NCBI RefSeq assembly: GCF_026343115.1
Contig: NZ_JAPEMC010000001.1
Span: 3,286,001-3,350,000 of the forward strand
Reading direction: 5' to 3'
From: Streptomyces sp. NBC_00102
GTDB lineage: Bacteria; Actinomycetota; Actinomycetes; Streptomycetales; Streptomycetaceae
DNA length: 64,000 nt
Shown here: piece by piece, positions 8,399 through 17,146 of the stretch
How positions within the stretch are numbered: the first letter of the stretch is position 1
Layout of the letters: the number at the start of each line of letters is the position of its first letter
Made by a program: the position numbers and the translations under genes
Notes under the pieces: model-generated
What the model saw: only the letters and a program-made list of their open reading frames with translations
Database searches by the model: none
Told to the model about the DNA's origin: nothing

Positions 8399-10471
8399 AT
8401 GACAGCCACCGCCCCGCGCGCGGCCCGTGTCCGGCCTTCCCCGATACGCCGGCCGATCACCGCGTCCGCGCTCCTCGCCACGCTGATCGGCCTGTTCCTC
8501 GGCCTGATGCTGGCGGGCGCTTCCCCCGCGTCCGCGCACGCCGCCCTCACGGGGAGCGACCCGCAGGACGGGGCGGTGGTCGACGCCGCACCCCAAAACG
8601 TCACCCTTTCCTTCTCCGAGTCCGTCTCGCTGAGCGACGACGCGATCCGGGTGCTCGACCCGTCCGGCAAGCGGGCCGACACCGGTGGTCCGCGCGCGGT
8701 GGGCGACGGCAAGGCCGCCCGGTACGCCGTCACGCTCCACTCCGGGCTTCCCGACGGCACCTACACCGTGGCCTGGCAGGCGGTCTCCGCCGACAGTCAC
8801 CCGGTCTCGGGCGCCTTCACCTTCTCCATCGGCGCACCCTCCACCACCACCGTCGCCCTGCCCACCACGTCGGCGGGCGGCGGAGTGGTCGGGGTGCTCT
8901 ACGGCGTCGCGCGGTACGCCGCGTACACCGGTTTCATCCTGCTCGCGGGCGGCTCCGCGTTCGTCCTCGCCTGCTGGCGGGGCGGCGCCTCGGCGCGCCC
9001 GCTGCAACGGCTGGTCCTCGGCGGCTGGATCACCCTCACCGCGTCCACCCTGGTGATGCTGGTGCTGCGCTACCCGTACACCGGCAGCGGGAAGCTCGCG
9101 GACGCCTTCGACCTCGCCGGGCTCCAGGCGTCCCTGGAGACCAAACCGGGCGCCGCGCTGGTCTCCCGGCTGCTGCTGCTGGGCGCCTCCGCGCTCTTCG
9201 TCGCCGTGCTGTTCGGCACGTACCCCAGGCGCGAGGACGAGAAGGAGCGGAAGGACCTCACCTTCGGGCTCTCGCTCGGCGGGGCGGTCGTCGCCACCGG
9301 CATCGCGGGCACCTGGTCGCTCGCCGAACACGCCTCCACCGGGCTCCAGCCGGGCATCGCCATGCCGGTCGACATGGCCCATCTGCTGGCCGTCGCGACC
9401 TGGCTGGGCGGTCTGGCCTCCCTGCTGACCGCGCTGTACCGGGTCCCCGAGCTGCCCGCGGGCGCCGTACGCCGCTTCTCGCGGCTGGCGTTCGGCAGTG
9501 TGGTGGTACTCGCCGGAACCGGGCTCTACCAGTCCTGGCGCCAGGTCGGCTCCTGGTCGGCGCTGACCGGCACCGCCTACGGCCGGCTGCTGCTGGTGAA
9601 GGTCGGACTGGTCGCGGTCCTGGTGGGCGTCGCCTGGATCTCCCGTCGCTGGACAGGACGGCTCACGGGCGGTTCTCCGTCCGGGACCGGCCCGGCGGCC
9701 GAGCAGAGGGCGGCCGGTGGCTCCGAGCCGGAGACGGCGGAAGTGACCGAGGTGGCGAAGACCGGGCTGGTCACGGTCGCGGTCGCCGAGTCGGGTGCCG
9801 GCACCGGAACCGGCACCGGAGATGTGACCACGGGCACGGACACCAGCACGGGTATCGACACGGGCGCGGGAGCAGGTGGCGCGGGCGCCGTGACGGACCC
9901 TGCGCGCGCCGCCCAACTCGCGCGCCAGCGGGCCGCCCTGACGGCGGCCAAGGAGAAGAAGGCCCGCGACGCGGACCCCGGCCGCTCCGGACTGCGCCGC
10001 TCGGTCCTCGTCGAGACCGGCATCGCCGTCGTCCTGCTGGCCGTCACCACCGTCCTCTCGTCGACCGAACCCGGCCGTACGGAGGAGGAGGCCGCGCGGA
10101 CCAACACCGCCGCCGCTCCGGCCGTCGCCCAGCCGGTCACCGTGAGCCTGCCCTTCGACACCGGCGGCGTCAACGGCAAGGGGACCGTCCAGCTGGACCT
10201 CGACCCCGGCCGGACCGGCTCCAACGACCTGCACCTGTGGATCGAGGACGGCAAGGGCACCGCGATGGAGGTACCGGAGGTGCGGCTCGCGCTCACGCTG
10301 GAGGCGAAGGCCATCGGCCCCCTGCCGGTCGTCCCCGACCGCCTCGCCGAGGGCCACTGGGCCGCGAGCGGCGTACAGATCCCGATGGCGGGCGAGTGGA
10401 AACTCGCGGTCACCGTCCGCACCTCGGACATCGACCAGACCACCGTCACCAAGAACATCAAGATCGGCTGA
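8399..10471 (+). CDS. CopC-CopD fusion copper transport protein with extra C-terminal domain
   Basis: A 690-residue fusion. A signal sequence ending in ASAHAALTGSDP exposes the His that ligates Cu(II) in CopC, and a second His lies in DSHPVSGAF. A membrane region of about eight helices (residues 165-430) corresponds to CopD. Next come a Gly/Thr-rich low-complexity loop of about 60 residues (GTGTGTGDVTTGTDTSTG), another helix, and a C-terminal beta domain of about 110 residues resembling the YtkA/FixH type. The domains suggest capture of extracytoplasmic copper and transfer across the membrane. It is 16 bases after the PCuAC gene. Confidence 0.9.
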   Translation: MTATAPRAARVRPSPIRRPITASALLATLIGLFLGLMLAGASPASAHAALTGSDPQDGAVVDAAPQNVTLSFSESVSLSDDAIRVLDPSGKRADTGGPRAVGDGKAARYAVTLHSGLPDGTYTVAWQAVSADSHPVSGAFTFSIGAPSTTTVALPTTSAGGGVVGVLYGVARYAAYTGFILLAGGSAFVLACWRGGASARPLQRLVLGGWITLTASTLVMLVLRYPYTGSGKLADAFDLAGLQASLETKPGAALVSRLLLLGASALFVAVLFGTYPRREDEKERKDLTFGLSLGGAVVATGIAGTWSLAEHASTGLQPGIAMPVDMAHLLAVATWLGGLASLLTALYRVPELPAGAVRRFSRLAFGSVVVLAGTGLYQSWRQVGSWSALTGTAYGRLLLVKVGLVAVLVGVAWISRRWTGRLTGGSPSGTGPAAEQRAAGGSEPETAEVTEVAKTGLVTVAVAESGAGTGTGTGDVTTGTDTSTGIDTGAGAGGAGAVTDPARAAQLARQRAALTAAKEKKARDADPGRSGLRRSVLVETGIAVVLLAVTTVLSSTEPGRTEEEAARTNTAAAPAVAQPVTVSLPFDTGGVNGKGTVQLDLDPGRTGSNDLHLWIEDGKGTAMEVPEVRLALTLEAKAIGPLPVVPDRLAEGHWAASGVQIPMAGEWKLAVTVRTSDIDQTTVTKNIKIG

Positions 10472-10477
10472 TCGGCA

Positions 10478-11851
10478 GTGAGCAAGAGGAACACGAACGT
10501 GCGGGCCCCCCGGGAGCGTGCCGGGGCGACGAGCGGGACGGCGTCGCCGGGCGCGAAGGGCACGACCGCCGGGGAGAGCGACGCGTCCGTTCCCGGCGGC
10601 GGTGTCTCCCGGCGGAAGCTGCTGGGCGGCGCCGGGGCGGCCGGTGCCGCCGGGCTGGTACTGGGCGCCGCGGGGGGTGCCACCGGGTACGCCGCGACGC
10701 GCCCCGAGGCGCCCGCCGAGCTCACCTCGATCGGATCCACCGAGGCGATGTTTCACGGGAAACATCAGCCGGGGATCACCACCCCGCTCCAGGCCTGCGG
10801 GCACCTCGTCGCCTTCGACCTCGCGGCGGGCGCCGGTCGCAAGGAGGCCGCCGCGCTGATGCGGCGCTGGTCGGCGCTGGCCGGGGAGCTGATGGCGGGC
10901 CGCTCCGCCGGCTCCGGCGGCTCCGGCGGGGACACCGGGATCGCTCTGGACGCCGGCCCGTCCTCCCTGACCCTCACCTTCGGTTTCGGCCGGACCTTCT
11001 TCGACCGGACCGGGCTGGAGGCGCGGAGGCCCGCGGGACTCGACCCGCTGCCCGCCTTCTCCTCCGACCACCTCGACTCCGGGCGGTCGAACGGTGACCT
11101 CTGGGTGCAGATCGGCGCCGACGACGCGCTCGTCGCCTTTCACGCCCTGCGCGCGGTACAGCGGGCCGCGGGTTCGGCGGCCCGGGTGCGCTGGCAGATG
11201 AACGGCTTCAACCGCACGCCGGGCGCGACCTCCCGCCCCATGACGGCCCGCAACCTGATGGGCCAGGTGGACGGGACCAACAACCCCAAGCCCGCCGACG
11301 GCGACTTCGACGCACGGATCTTCGTGCCCGCGCCCTCGGGCTCCACCGCCGACCCGACGCAGGACTGGCTCGCGGGCGGTTCCTACGCGGTCGTCCGCCG
11401 CATCCGGATGCTGCTGGACGACTGGGAGCAGCTCTCCGTCGCCCACCAGGAACGGGTCATCGGCCGCCGCAAGGACACCGGCGCCCCGCTCAGCGGCGGC
11501 GCCGAGAGCACCGCGATGGACCTGGACAAGCTCGGCGCGGACGGCAAGCCGATGATCCCGTCGAACGCCCACGCCCGGATCTCCTCGCCGGAGAAGAACG
11601 GCGGGGCGGCGATGCTGCGGCGCCCGTTCTCGTACCACGACGGCATCGACCCGGACGGGACGCCGGACGCGGGGCTGCTGTTCGTCTGCTGGCAGGCCGA
11701 CCCGTTCCGGGGGTTCGTGCCGGTGCAGCGCAAACTCGACCGGGGGGACGCGCTCTCGCCGTTCATCCGGCACGAGTCGAGCGGTGTCTACGCGGTACCG
11801 GGAGGCGCCGCGGACGGGGAGTACGTGGGTCAGCGGCTGCTGGAGTCCTGA
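10478..11851 (+). CDS. dtpA: Dye-decolourising haem peroxidase, Tat-exported (EfeB/DtpA type)
   Basis: A 457-residue DyP peroxidase. A long basic N-region leads to the twin-arginine motif SRRKLLGG and a hydrophobic segment. The family motif GxxDG is present as GQVDGTNNP and the proximal haem His lies in PSNAHARISSP. In S. lividans the homologue DtpA is a Tat substrate required with Sco for GlxA maturation and morphogenesis, consistent with this neighbourhood. The start is GTG 10478; GTG 10499, preceded by AGAGGA, is an alternative. A one-mismatch parS site lies inside at 10750-10763. Confidence 0.92.
   Translation: MSKRNTNVRAPRERAGATSGTASPGAKGTTAGESDASVPGGGVSRRKLLGGAGAAGAAGLVLGAAGGATGYAATRPEAPAELTSIGSTEAMFHGKHQPGITTPLQACGHLVAFDLAAGAGRKEAAALMRRWSALAGELMAGRSAGSGGSGGDTGIALDAGPSSLTLTFGFGRTFFDRTGLEARRPAGLDPLPAFSSDHLDSGRSNGDLWVQIGADDALVAFHALRAVQRAAGSAARVRWQMNGFNRTPGATSRPMTARNLMGQVDGTNNPKPADGDFDARIFVPAPSGSTADPTQDWLAGGSYAVVRRIRMLLDDWEQLSVAHQERVIGRRKDTGAPLSGGAESTAMDLDKLGADGKPMIPSNAHARISSPEKNGGAAMLRRPFSYHDGIDPDGTPDAGLLFVCWQADPFRGFVPVQRKLDRGDALSPFIRHESSGVYAVPGGAADGEYVGQRLLES
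10750..10763. other. parS: parS-like site (one mismatch) inside dtpA
   Basis: GTTTCACGGGAAAC differs from the ParB consensus GTTTCACGTGAAAC at one central position. It encodes Met-Phe-His-Gly-Lys in the peroxidase. Variants of this kind are known among the many Streptomyces parS sites near oriC; ParB occupancy here is inferred. Confidence 0.75.
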
Positions 11852-11916
11852 GCGTACGGCGGCCCGGCGGCAGAGGGCCCACACCCCGGCGGGCCGCCGC
11901 AGGAACGCCCCGGCCG

Positions 11917-11964
11917 GGCCTCCGCCGGAACACCCCGGAGGGCCTCCGCCGGAACGCCCCGGAG
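11917..11964. repeat. 24-bp direct repeat, two tandem copies
   Basis: GGCCTCCGCCGGAACACCCC plus GGAG occurs at 11917-11940 and again, with one change, at 11941-11964. A degraded third copy precedes it around 11891-11915. It lies between dtpA and pheA and codes for nothing evident. Confidence 0.85.
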
Positions 11965-11993
11965 GCCTGGCCGGCAGCCCTTAGAGTGACCGC

Positions 11994-12929
11994 ATGTCCG
12001 CCACGCGTTACGCCTATCTCGGCCCCGAAGGCACCTTCACCGAGGTGGCGCTCCGTACGCTCCCGGAAGCCGCCACCCGCGAACTCGTCCCCATGGTCTC
12101 CGTACCCGCGGCGCTGGACGCGGTACGGAACGGGGAGGCCGCCGCCGCCCTCGTACCGATCGAGAACTCGGTCGAGGGCGGGATCACCGCGACCCTCGAC
12201 GAACTGGCGGCCGGCGCGCCGCTGATGATCTACCGCGAGGTGCTGCTCTCCATCTCGTTCGCGCTGCTGGTGCGGCCGGGGACCCGGCTGGAGGACATCA
12301 AGTCCGTCACCGCGCACCCGGCCGCGCAGCCGCAGGTCCGCAACTGGCTGGCCGCGCACCTCCCCCAGGCCGTGTGGGAGTCGGCCGCCTCCAACGCGGA
12401 CGGGGCCCGGCTGGTCCAGGACGGGCGGTACGACGCCGCCTTCGCCGGGGAGTTCGCGGCGGCGACGTACGGGCTCGTACCACTCGCCACCGAGATCCAC
12501 GACGCGGTGAACGCGCAGACCCGCTTCGTCCTCGTCGGCCGCCCGGCCCGGCCCTCCGCGCCGACCGGCGCCGACAAGACCTCGGTGGTCCTCTGGCTGG
12601 GCGAGGACCGCCCGGGCGCCCTGCTCGAACTGCTCCAGGAGTTCTCGGTACGCGGGGTGAACCTGATGCTGATTCAGTCCCGCCCGACCGGTAAGGGCAT
12701 CGGGGACTACTGCTTCGCGGTGGACGCGGAGGGGCACATCGCGGACCGGCGAGTGGGCGAGGCGCTGATGGGGCTGAAGCGCATCTGCCCGAATCTCCGC
12801 TTCCTCGGCTCCTACCCCCGGGCCGGGGTGACGCCCGAGGAGGTGGCCCCGCTGCGCGTGGGCACCTCGGACACGGACTTCACCTCCGCCTCGGACTGGC
12901 TGGCCCGCAGCCAGGACGGGCGCGTCTGA
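11994..12929 (+). CDS. pheA: Prephenate dehydratase
   Basis: A 311-residue enzyme that converts prephenate to phenylpyruvate in phenylalanine synthesis. The catalytic domain starts at once with LGPEGTFTE and carries ENSVEGG. The C-terminal ACT domain (about 190-275) has GALLELLQEFSVRGVNLM, the phenylalanine-sensing region. There is no fused chorismate mutase, as expected for actinobacteria. ATG 11994 fits the conserved beginning MSATRYAYLGPEG. It stands alone between dtpA and the DnaA-box region. Confidence 0.96.
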   Translation: MSATRYAYLGPEGTFTEVALRTLPEAATRELVPMVSVPAALDAVRNGEAAAALVPIENSVEGGITATLDELAAGAPLMIYREVLLSISFALLVRPGTRLEDIKSVTAHPAAQPQVRNWLAAHLPQAVWESAASNADGARLVQDGRYDAAFAGEFAAATYGLVPLATEIHDAVNAQTRFVLVGRPARPSAPTGADKTSVVLWLGEDRPGALLELLQEFSVRGVNLMLIQSRPTGKGIGDYCFAVDAEGHIADRRVGEALMGLKRICPNLRFLGSYPRAGVTPEEVAPLRVGTSDTDFTSASDWLARSQDGRV

Positions 12930-13876
12930 CGGGGCGGGGACGACAGTCCGGGGCGGGGACGACGGTCCGGGGCGCGAGGCGTCGACGGGGCGGGCGGTGG
13001 TCCGGGGCGCGTCTACCCGCGGTCCTCGGCGGCTGCCCGGACGGCTCTCGGACCCGTCTCCGACTGGTCTCGGACGGCTCTCGGGGAGTGGCTCCGGAGG
13101 AGTGGCGGGCGCACATCTGCGCGGCCGTATCCACCGATGGTCGTTTACCCACAGAGTTATCCACAGGGCACTGCCTCAACCTGGGGACAAGTCGACACCG
13201 CCACCCGACATCATCGACAAATCGCCGCAGGTGATCTCATGGAGTCGCGAAGCCCCCCAGGATCTCCCATGATCCACATCTGGCCCGTTCAGCTCAATTA
13301 CCTTGATCACTGGCACAGAATGACGAATTACCGCTCGAATGGGTGAACGAAATGTGGTTTGAAGATTGATTCCATGCCTCCTGCACCCTCAGGAGCCCTA
13401 CCCCGAAGGTCACCCCCAAGCATCCACAGGTTTTCCACACAGCCTGTGGATAACCAATTCAAGCGGACCCACCTTGTGGACAACCCTTCCGTAGATCATC
13501 CCCAACTCCCCGACAGGACAGGGCGGTAGGTCAAGGAAGTGGTGGCTTTCTGACCGATTCGAGGCATTGGAGCCGTCTCGATCGACATGGCCCCGCACCA
13601 CCCGCTCCCCCTCCGCCCCGATCCCGCCCCTTCGAGTCCCTCGCGGATTGCCTCCACATCGGCACCCGTCCCCGCGAATGACCGCCACGGACGTTTCACC
13701 GGGCGGCGATTGCCGGAGAACGCACCCCCGAGCCGAACCCGGAGTCGGCTCCCCGTCGGCCTTCCGGTGCGAATCCGGGATTCCTCCGAGAGATATCATT
13801 CGCGGCAATTCGGGCATAGTGACACGCTTGTCACTATCGATTCGAGTAGCCGAAGTCCCACCGGTAGCCTGGAGGG
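12930..13876. other. Long non-coding region with DnaA-box cluster
   Basis: 947 bases between pheA and serS with no credible gene. The left third (12930-13100) holds imperfect GC-rich repeats, such as CGGACGGCTCTCGG twice. The centre (13140-13490) is AT-richer and carries DnaA boxes, annotated separately. The right third is plain sequence up to the serS start. Short open frames here lack ribosome binding sites. Confidence 0.8.
13145..13483. promoter_or_regulatory. Cluster of DnaA boxes
   Basis: Three perfect boxes: TTATCCACA at 13157-13165 (+), TGTGGATAA at 13445-13453 and TGTGGACAA at 13475-13483 (both complementary strand). One-mismatch boxes lie at 13145 (TTACCCACA), 13270 (TGATCCACA), 13420 (GCATCCACA) and 13431 (TTTTCCACA). 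In S. coelicolor, published work described high-affinity DnaA-box clusters outside oriC (H69, H24, D78), of which D78 titrates DnaA and restrains replication. Position near serS suggests this is the D78 counterpart; that identification is inference. Confidence 0.85.
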
Positions 13877-15154
13877 GTGATTGACCTTCGCCTGCTCCGT
13901 GAGGACCCCGACCGTGTTCGCGCCTCCCAGCGCGCCCGTGGAGAGGACGTCGCGCTCGTCGACGCCCTGCTCTCCGCCGACGAGCTGCGCAGGTCGTCCG
14001 GCGTCCGCTTCGACGAACTCCGCTCCGAGCAGAAGTCGCTCGGCAAGCTCATCCCCAAGGCAACGCCCGAGGAGCGGACGGAGCTGCTGACCCGCGCCGA
14101 CCAGCTCAAGGCCGATGTCCGCGCCGCGGACGCCGCCCAGAACGAGGCGGACGCCGAGGCCAAGCGCCTGCTGCTGCAGCTCGGCAACATCGTCCAGGAG
14201 GACGTGCCGGTCGGCGGCGAGGAGGACTTCGTCGTCCTGGAGACGCACGGCACCATCCGCGACTTCGGGGCGGAGGGCTTCGAGCCCAAGGACCACCTGG
14301 AGCTCGGCGAGGCGCTCGGCGCCATCGACATGGAGCGCGGCGCCAAGGTGTCCGGCTCGCGCTTCTACTACCTCACGGGCGTGGGCGCCCTGCTGGAGCT
14401 CGCCCTCGTCAACGCGGCCATCGCGCAGGCGACCGAGGCCGGCTTCATCCCGATGCTCACCCCCGCGCTGGTCCGCCCGCGCGCCATGGAGGGCACCGGC
14501 TTCCTCGGCCAGGCCGCCGAGAACGTCTACCACCTGGAGAAGGACGACTTCTACCTGGTCGGCACCTCCGAAGTCCCTCTCGCCGCTTACCACATGGACG
14601 AGATCATCGAGGCCGACAAGCTGCCCCTGCGGTACGCCGGCTTCTCGCCCTGCTTCCGCCGCGAGGCCGGTACGTACGGCAAGGACACCCGGGGCATCTT
14701 CCGGGTCCACCAGTTCGACAAGGTCGAGATGTTCTCGTACGTCGACCCCTCCGACGCCGAGGCCGAGCACCGCCGGCTGCTGGAGTGGGAGAAGCAGTGG
14801 CTGACCGCCCTGGAGCTTCCCTTCCAGGTGATCGACGTGGCCACCGGCGACCTCGGGGCCTCGGCCTCGCGGAAGTTCGACTGCGAGGCGTGGATTCCCA
14901 CCCAGGGCAAGTACCGCGAGCTGACCTCCGCCTCCAACTGCGACAGCTTCCAGGCCCGCCGCCTGTCGGTCCGCATGCGGGACGGCAAGAAGGTCCAGCC
15001 GCTGGCCACGCTGAACGGCACGCTCTGCGCCGTACCGCGCACGATCGTGGCGATCCTGGAGAACCACCAGCTCGCGGACGGCTCCGTGCGGGTGCCCGAG
15101 ATGCTCCGTCCGTACCTCGGCGGGCGTGAGGTCCTGGAGCCGGTCGCCAAGTGA
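13877..15154 (+). CDS. serS: Seryl-tRNA synthetase
   Basis: A 425-residue class II synthetase charging tRNA-Ser. The N-terminal coiled-coil tRNA-binding arm covers about residues 1-105. Motif 2 appears around [18 protein letters not shown] and motif 3 around [18 protein letters not shown]. The start is GTG 13877 (Val-Ile-Asp-Leu-Arg-Leu-Leu-Arg-Glu), matching the family. The GGAGG immediately before GTG is too close to serve as a normal ribosome binding site, and TAGCCT at 13865-13870 sits seven bases upstream, so the mRNA may be leaderless. The following HAD gene overlaps by four bases. Confidence 0.97.
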   Translation: MIDLRLLREDPDRVRASQRARGEDVALVDALLSADELRRSSGVRFDELRSEQKSLGKLIPKATPEERTELLTRADQLKADVRAADAAQNEADAEAKRLLLQLGNIVQEDVPVGGEEDFVVLETHGTIRDFGAEGFEPKDHLELGEALGAIDMERGAKVSGSRFYYLTGVGALLELALVNAAIAQATEAGFIPMLTPALVRPRAMEGTGFLGQAAENVYHLEKDDFYLVGTSEVPLAAYHMDEIIEADKLPLRYAGFSPCFRREAGTYGKDTRGIFRVHQFDKVEMFSYVDPSDAEAEHRRLLEWEKQWLTALELPFQVIDVATGDLGASASRKFDCEAWIPTQGKYRELTSASNCDSFQARRLSVRMRDGKKVQPLATLNGTLCAVPRTIVAILENHQLADGSVRVPEMLRPYLGGREVLEPVAK

Positions 15155-15963
15155 CCTTCCCCTTCAAGCTCGTCGCCACCGATCTGGACGGCACGCTGCT
15201 CCGCGACGACGACACGGTCTCCGTGCGGACGCGCGAGGCGCTGGCCGCCGCCACCGAGGCGGGTGCGGCGCACATCGTCGTCACCGGCCGCGCGGTCCCG
15301 TGGACCCGGCGGATACTGGACGATCTCGGCTACGACGGTCTCGCCGTCTGCGGCCAGGGCGCGCAGGTCTACCACGCGGGCGAGCACAAGCTGCTGACCT
15401 CGCTCACGCTGGACCGGCAGCTGGCCGGACTGGCGCTGTCCAAGATCGAGGCCGAGGTGGGCCCGCTGCTGCTCGCCGCGAGCCGCGACGGGCTGGACGG
15501 CGAGGTCCTGGTCGGACCCGGCTACCGGGCCCACGAGGGCGGGCTGCCGGTGGTCCACGTCGACGACGCGAACGAGATGTGGACCGCGCCGCTGAACAAG
15601 ATCTACCTCCAGCACCCCGAGCTCGACGACGACCAGCTCACCGCCGCCGCCCGGGCGGTCGTGGGCAGCCTGGTCAACATCGTGATGGCGGGCCCCGGTG
15701 TCGTGGAGATCCTCCCGCTCGGCCTCAGCAAGGCGACGGGCCTCTCGCTCGCCGCCCGCCGGCTCGGAGTGAAAGCCGCGGACACGATCGCCTTCGGCGA
15801 CATGCCCAACGACGTCCCGATGTTCGGCTGGGCGCGGCACGGAGTGGCGATGGCCAACGCGCACGACGAACTCAAGGCCGTGGCCCACGAGATCACCGCC
15901 TCCAACGACGACGACGGCATCGCCGTGGTCCTGGAGGAGCTCCTCGCCGGCGGAACGCGGTAG
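15151..15963 (+). CDS. HAD-superfamily Cof-type phosphatase
   Basis: A 270-residue HAD phosphatase of the Cof/IIB cap class. Motif I is ATDLDGTLL with nucleophile and acid/base Asp, motif II is the Thr in IVVTGR, and the C-terminal acidic motif is [11 protein letters not shown]. The GTG start overlaps the serS stop (GTGA), so it is translationally coupled to serS, an arrangement kept in streptomycetes. The substrate is unknown. A paralogue of the same class occurs at 25489-26337. Confidence 0.93.
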   Translation: MTFPFKLVATDLDGTLLRDDDTVSVRTREALAAATEAGAAHIVVTGRAVPWTRRILDDLGYDGLAVCGQGAQVYHAGEHKLLTSLTLDRQLAGLALSKIEAEVGPLLLAASRDGLDGEVLVGPGYRAHEGGLPVVHVDDANEMWTAPLNKIYLQHPELDDDQLTAAARAVVGSLVNIVMAGPGVVEILPLGLSKATGLSLAARRLGVKAADTIAFGDMPNDVPMFGWARHGVAMANAHDELKAVAHEITASNDDDGIAVVLEELLAGGTR

Positions 15964-16020
15964 CCCTCCGGGGTTCCGCGGACGACGTCGAACAGGACGT
16001 ACGACACGACGTACCGCACC

Positions 16021-16054
16021 GACTGCCCGCGGCCCGCGAAGGCCGCGGGCAGTC
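16021..16054. terminator. Bidirectional hairpin terminator
   Basis: GACTGCCCGCGGCC and its exact complement form a 14-bp stem with a 6-base loop, midway between the convergent HAD gene and the leftward gene ending at 16089. Confidence 0.85.
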
Positions 16055-16088
16055 TCGTGTCCGGCCCCGCCGGGACGGACCGGGGATC

Positions 16089-16784
16089 TCACTCCTCGCG
16101 CGGTGCGGGCCGCAACTCCCGCAGCCGGTGCGCCACGTCGTCCAGCCGGGCGTCCACCCGCCGTACGTCGTGCGCGACATCGGCCAGCCGGGCGCTCATC
16201 GCGCCGACGACCTCATGGGTCACCCCCAGCTTCCGGTCCAGGCTGTCGAACCGCTCCGACATCCGGCGCAGGACCGGGCCCAGTTCCTGGAGGGCCGAGC
16301 CGACTCCGACGAGGCAGCTCTCGATGCGGGTGACGCGGAAATCGAGCGAGTCGTACCGTTCCCGGAGGTCCGCCTCGGCGTCGAGAAGGTACGTACGCAC
16401 GCAGCGGGCGATGTCGCTGTCGCGAAGGAGCATCGCCACGTTGAGCACCGTGCGACGGGTGTAGAGGCTCAGCCTGGTGGCTGCCTGTGGATAACTTTCC
16501 TCCCCCTCACCTTCCCAAAGGGACAACATGTCCCTATGGAAGGACCGCAGGTCAGAGCCGCGCAACAGCAGCAGGCCGTTCTCCTCCATCTCGGCCCGAT
16601 GGCGTTGGGTGACCTTCTTCACCGCCTCTGTGGATACTTCGAAGTAACGTGCCACGTCCTCTGTGCGCACGTGAATTCCGTCCGGGAGCATGACAAGGCT
16701 CTTCACCTTGTCGAGGATGTCGACGCGCACCATCCGCTCGGCGCGCAGCGCGCGGGATTCGAGCAGGGCGACTTCCGTGGGCAT
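16089..16784 (-). CDS. Uncharacterised HTH and coiled-coil protein
   Basis: A 231-residue protein I do not recognise by function. Residues about 15-80 look like a DNA-binding region (VRTEDVARYFEVSTEAVKKV), followed by a segment RRTVLNVAMLLRDSDIARCV reminiscent of phage antirepressor-type domains. The C-terminal 90 residues are heptad-like (RMSERFDSLDRKLGV, RVDARLDDVAHRLREL), suggesting a coiled coil. ATG 16784 is preferred to ATG 16790, because GGAAGG is then seven bases away. The coding sequence holds a perfect DnaA box at 16486-16494 and a near-perfect one at 16629-16637. Confidence 0.75.
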   Translation of the reverse strand: MPTEVALLESRALRAERMVRVDILDKVKSLVMLPDGIHVRTEDVARYFEVSTEAVKKVTQRHRAEMEENGLLLLRGSDLRSFHRDMLSLWEGEGEESYPQAATRLSLYTRRTVLNVAMLLRDSDIARCVRTYLLDAEADLRERYDSLDFRVTRIESCLVGVGSALQELGPVLRRMSERFDSLDRKLGVTHEVVGAMSARLADVAHDVRRVDARLDDVAHRLRELRPAPREE

Positions 16785-17076
16785 GGGCATGCCTTCCGTA
16801 CGCGGGGAACTGTGGGGGAACGGCGAAGCACGGCCCTCACCCCGGGCGTCAGGGGCGGAGGTCGCTCACGGGTGCCACTCACTCGATGGCCGGCTCCGTC
16901 CGGGGCTCACGCACCCGGGGCCGGCATTCCCCTGCTTCACGAACGCTCGTCGTCACGGATTCCAGTTGCCTCCACGCATCCGGCCCAACGACCCGGCCGA
17001 CCTCGCGTCACGCGCCGCGCCACGCGGAGGGCCTCCGCGTACGGGACTTCCCGCGGAAGCGGAGCCACCCGCGGGA

Positions 17077-17115
17077 ACGGGACAACCCCCGTCCGATGGG
17101 CGGGGGTTGTCCCGT
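17077..17115 (-). terminator. Terminator of the ABC transporter operon
   Basis: ACGGGACAACCCCCG pairs perfectly with CGGGGGTTGTCCCGT (15-bp stem, 9-base loop), 32 bases beyond the stop of the last gene of the leftward operon. Confidence 0.9.
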
Positions 17116-17146
17116 ACGCGTACCTCCCGGCGTCCGGCGCCGGGTC

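Noticed and set aside
8195..11884. Open frame of 1229 codons on the - strand across the copper genes
   Set aside because: It lies entirely opposite PCuAC, CopCD and DtpA, has low-complexity composition and no ribosome binding site.
12930..13876. Chromosomal origin of replication (oriC)
   Set aside because: No dnaA, dnaN, rpmH or par genes alongside and far fewer boxes than a Streptomyces oriC; a DnaA-titrating cluster explains it better.
13501..13876. T-box leader of serS
   Set aside because: No T-box core or antiterminator-like sequence could be found.
13137..13880. Short open frames in the pheA-serS gap
   Set aside because: No ribosome binding site, no codon bias, and they run through the DnaA-box cluster.
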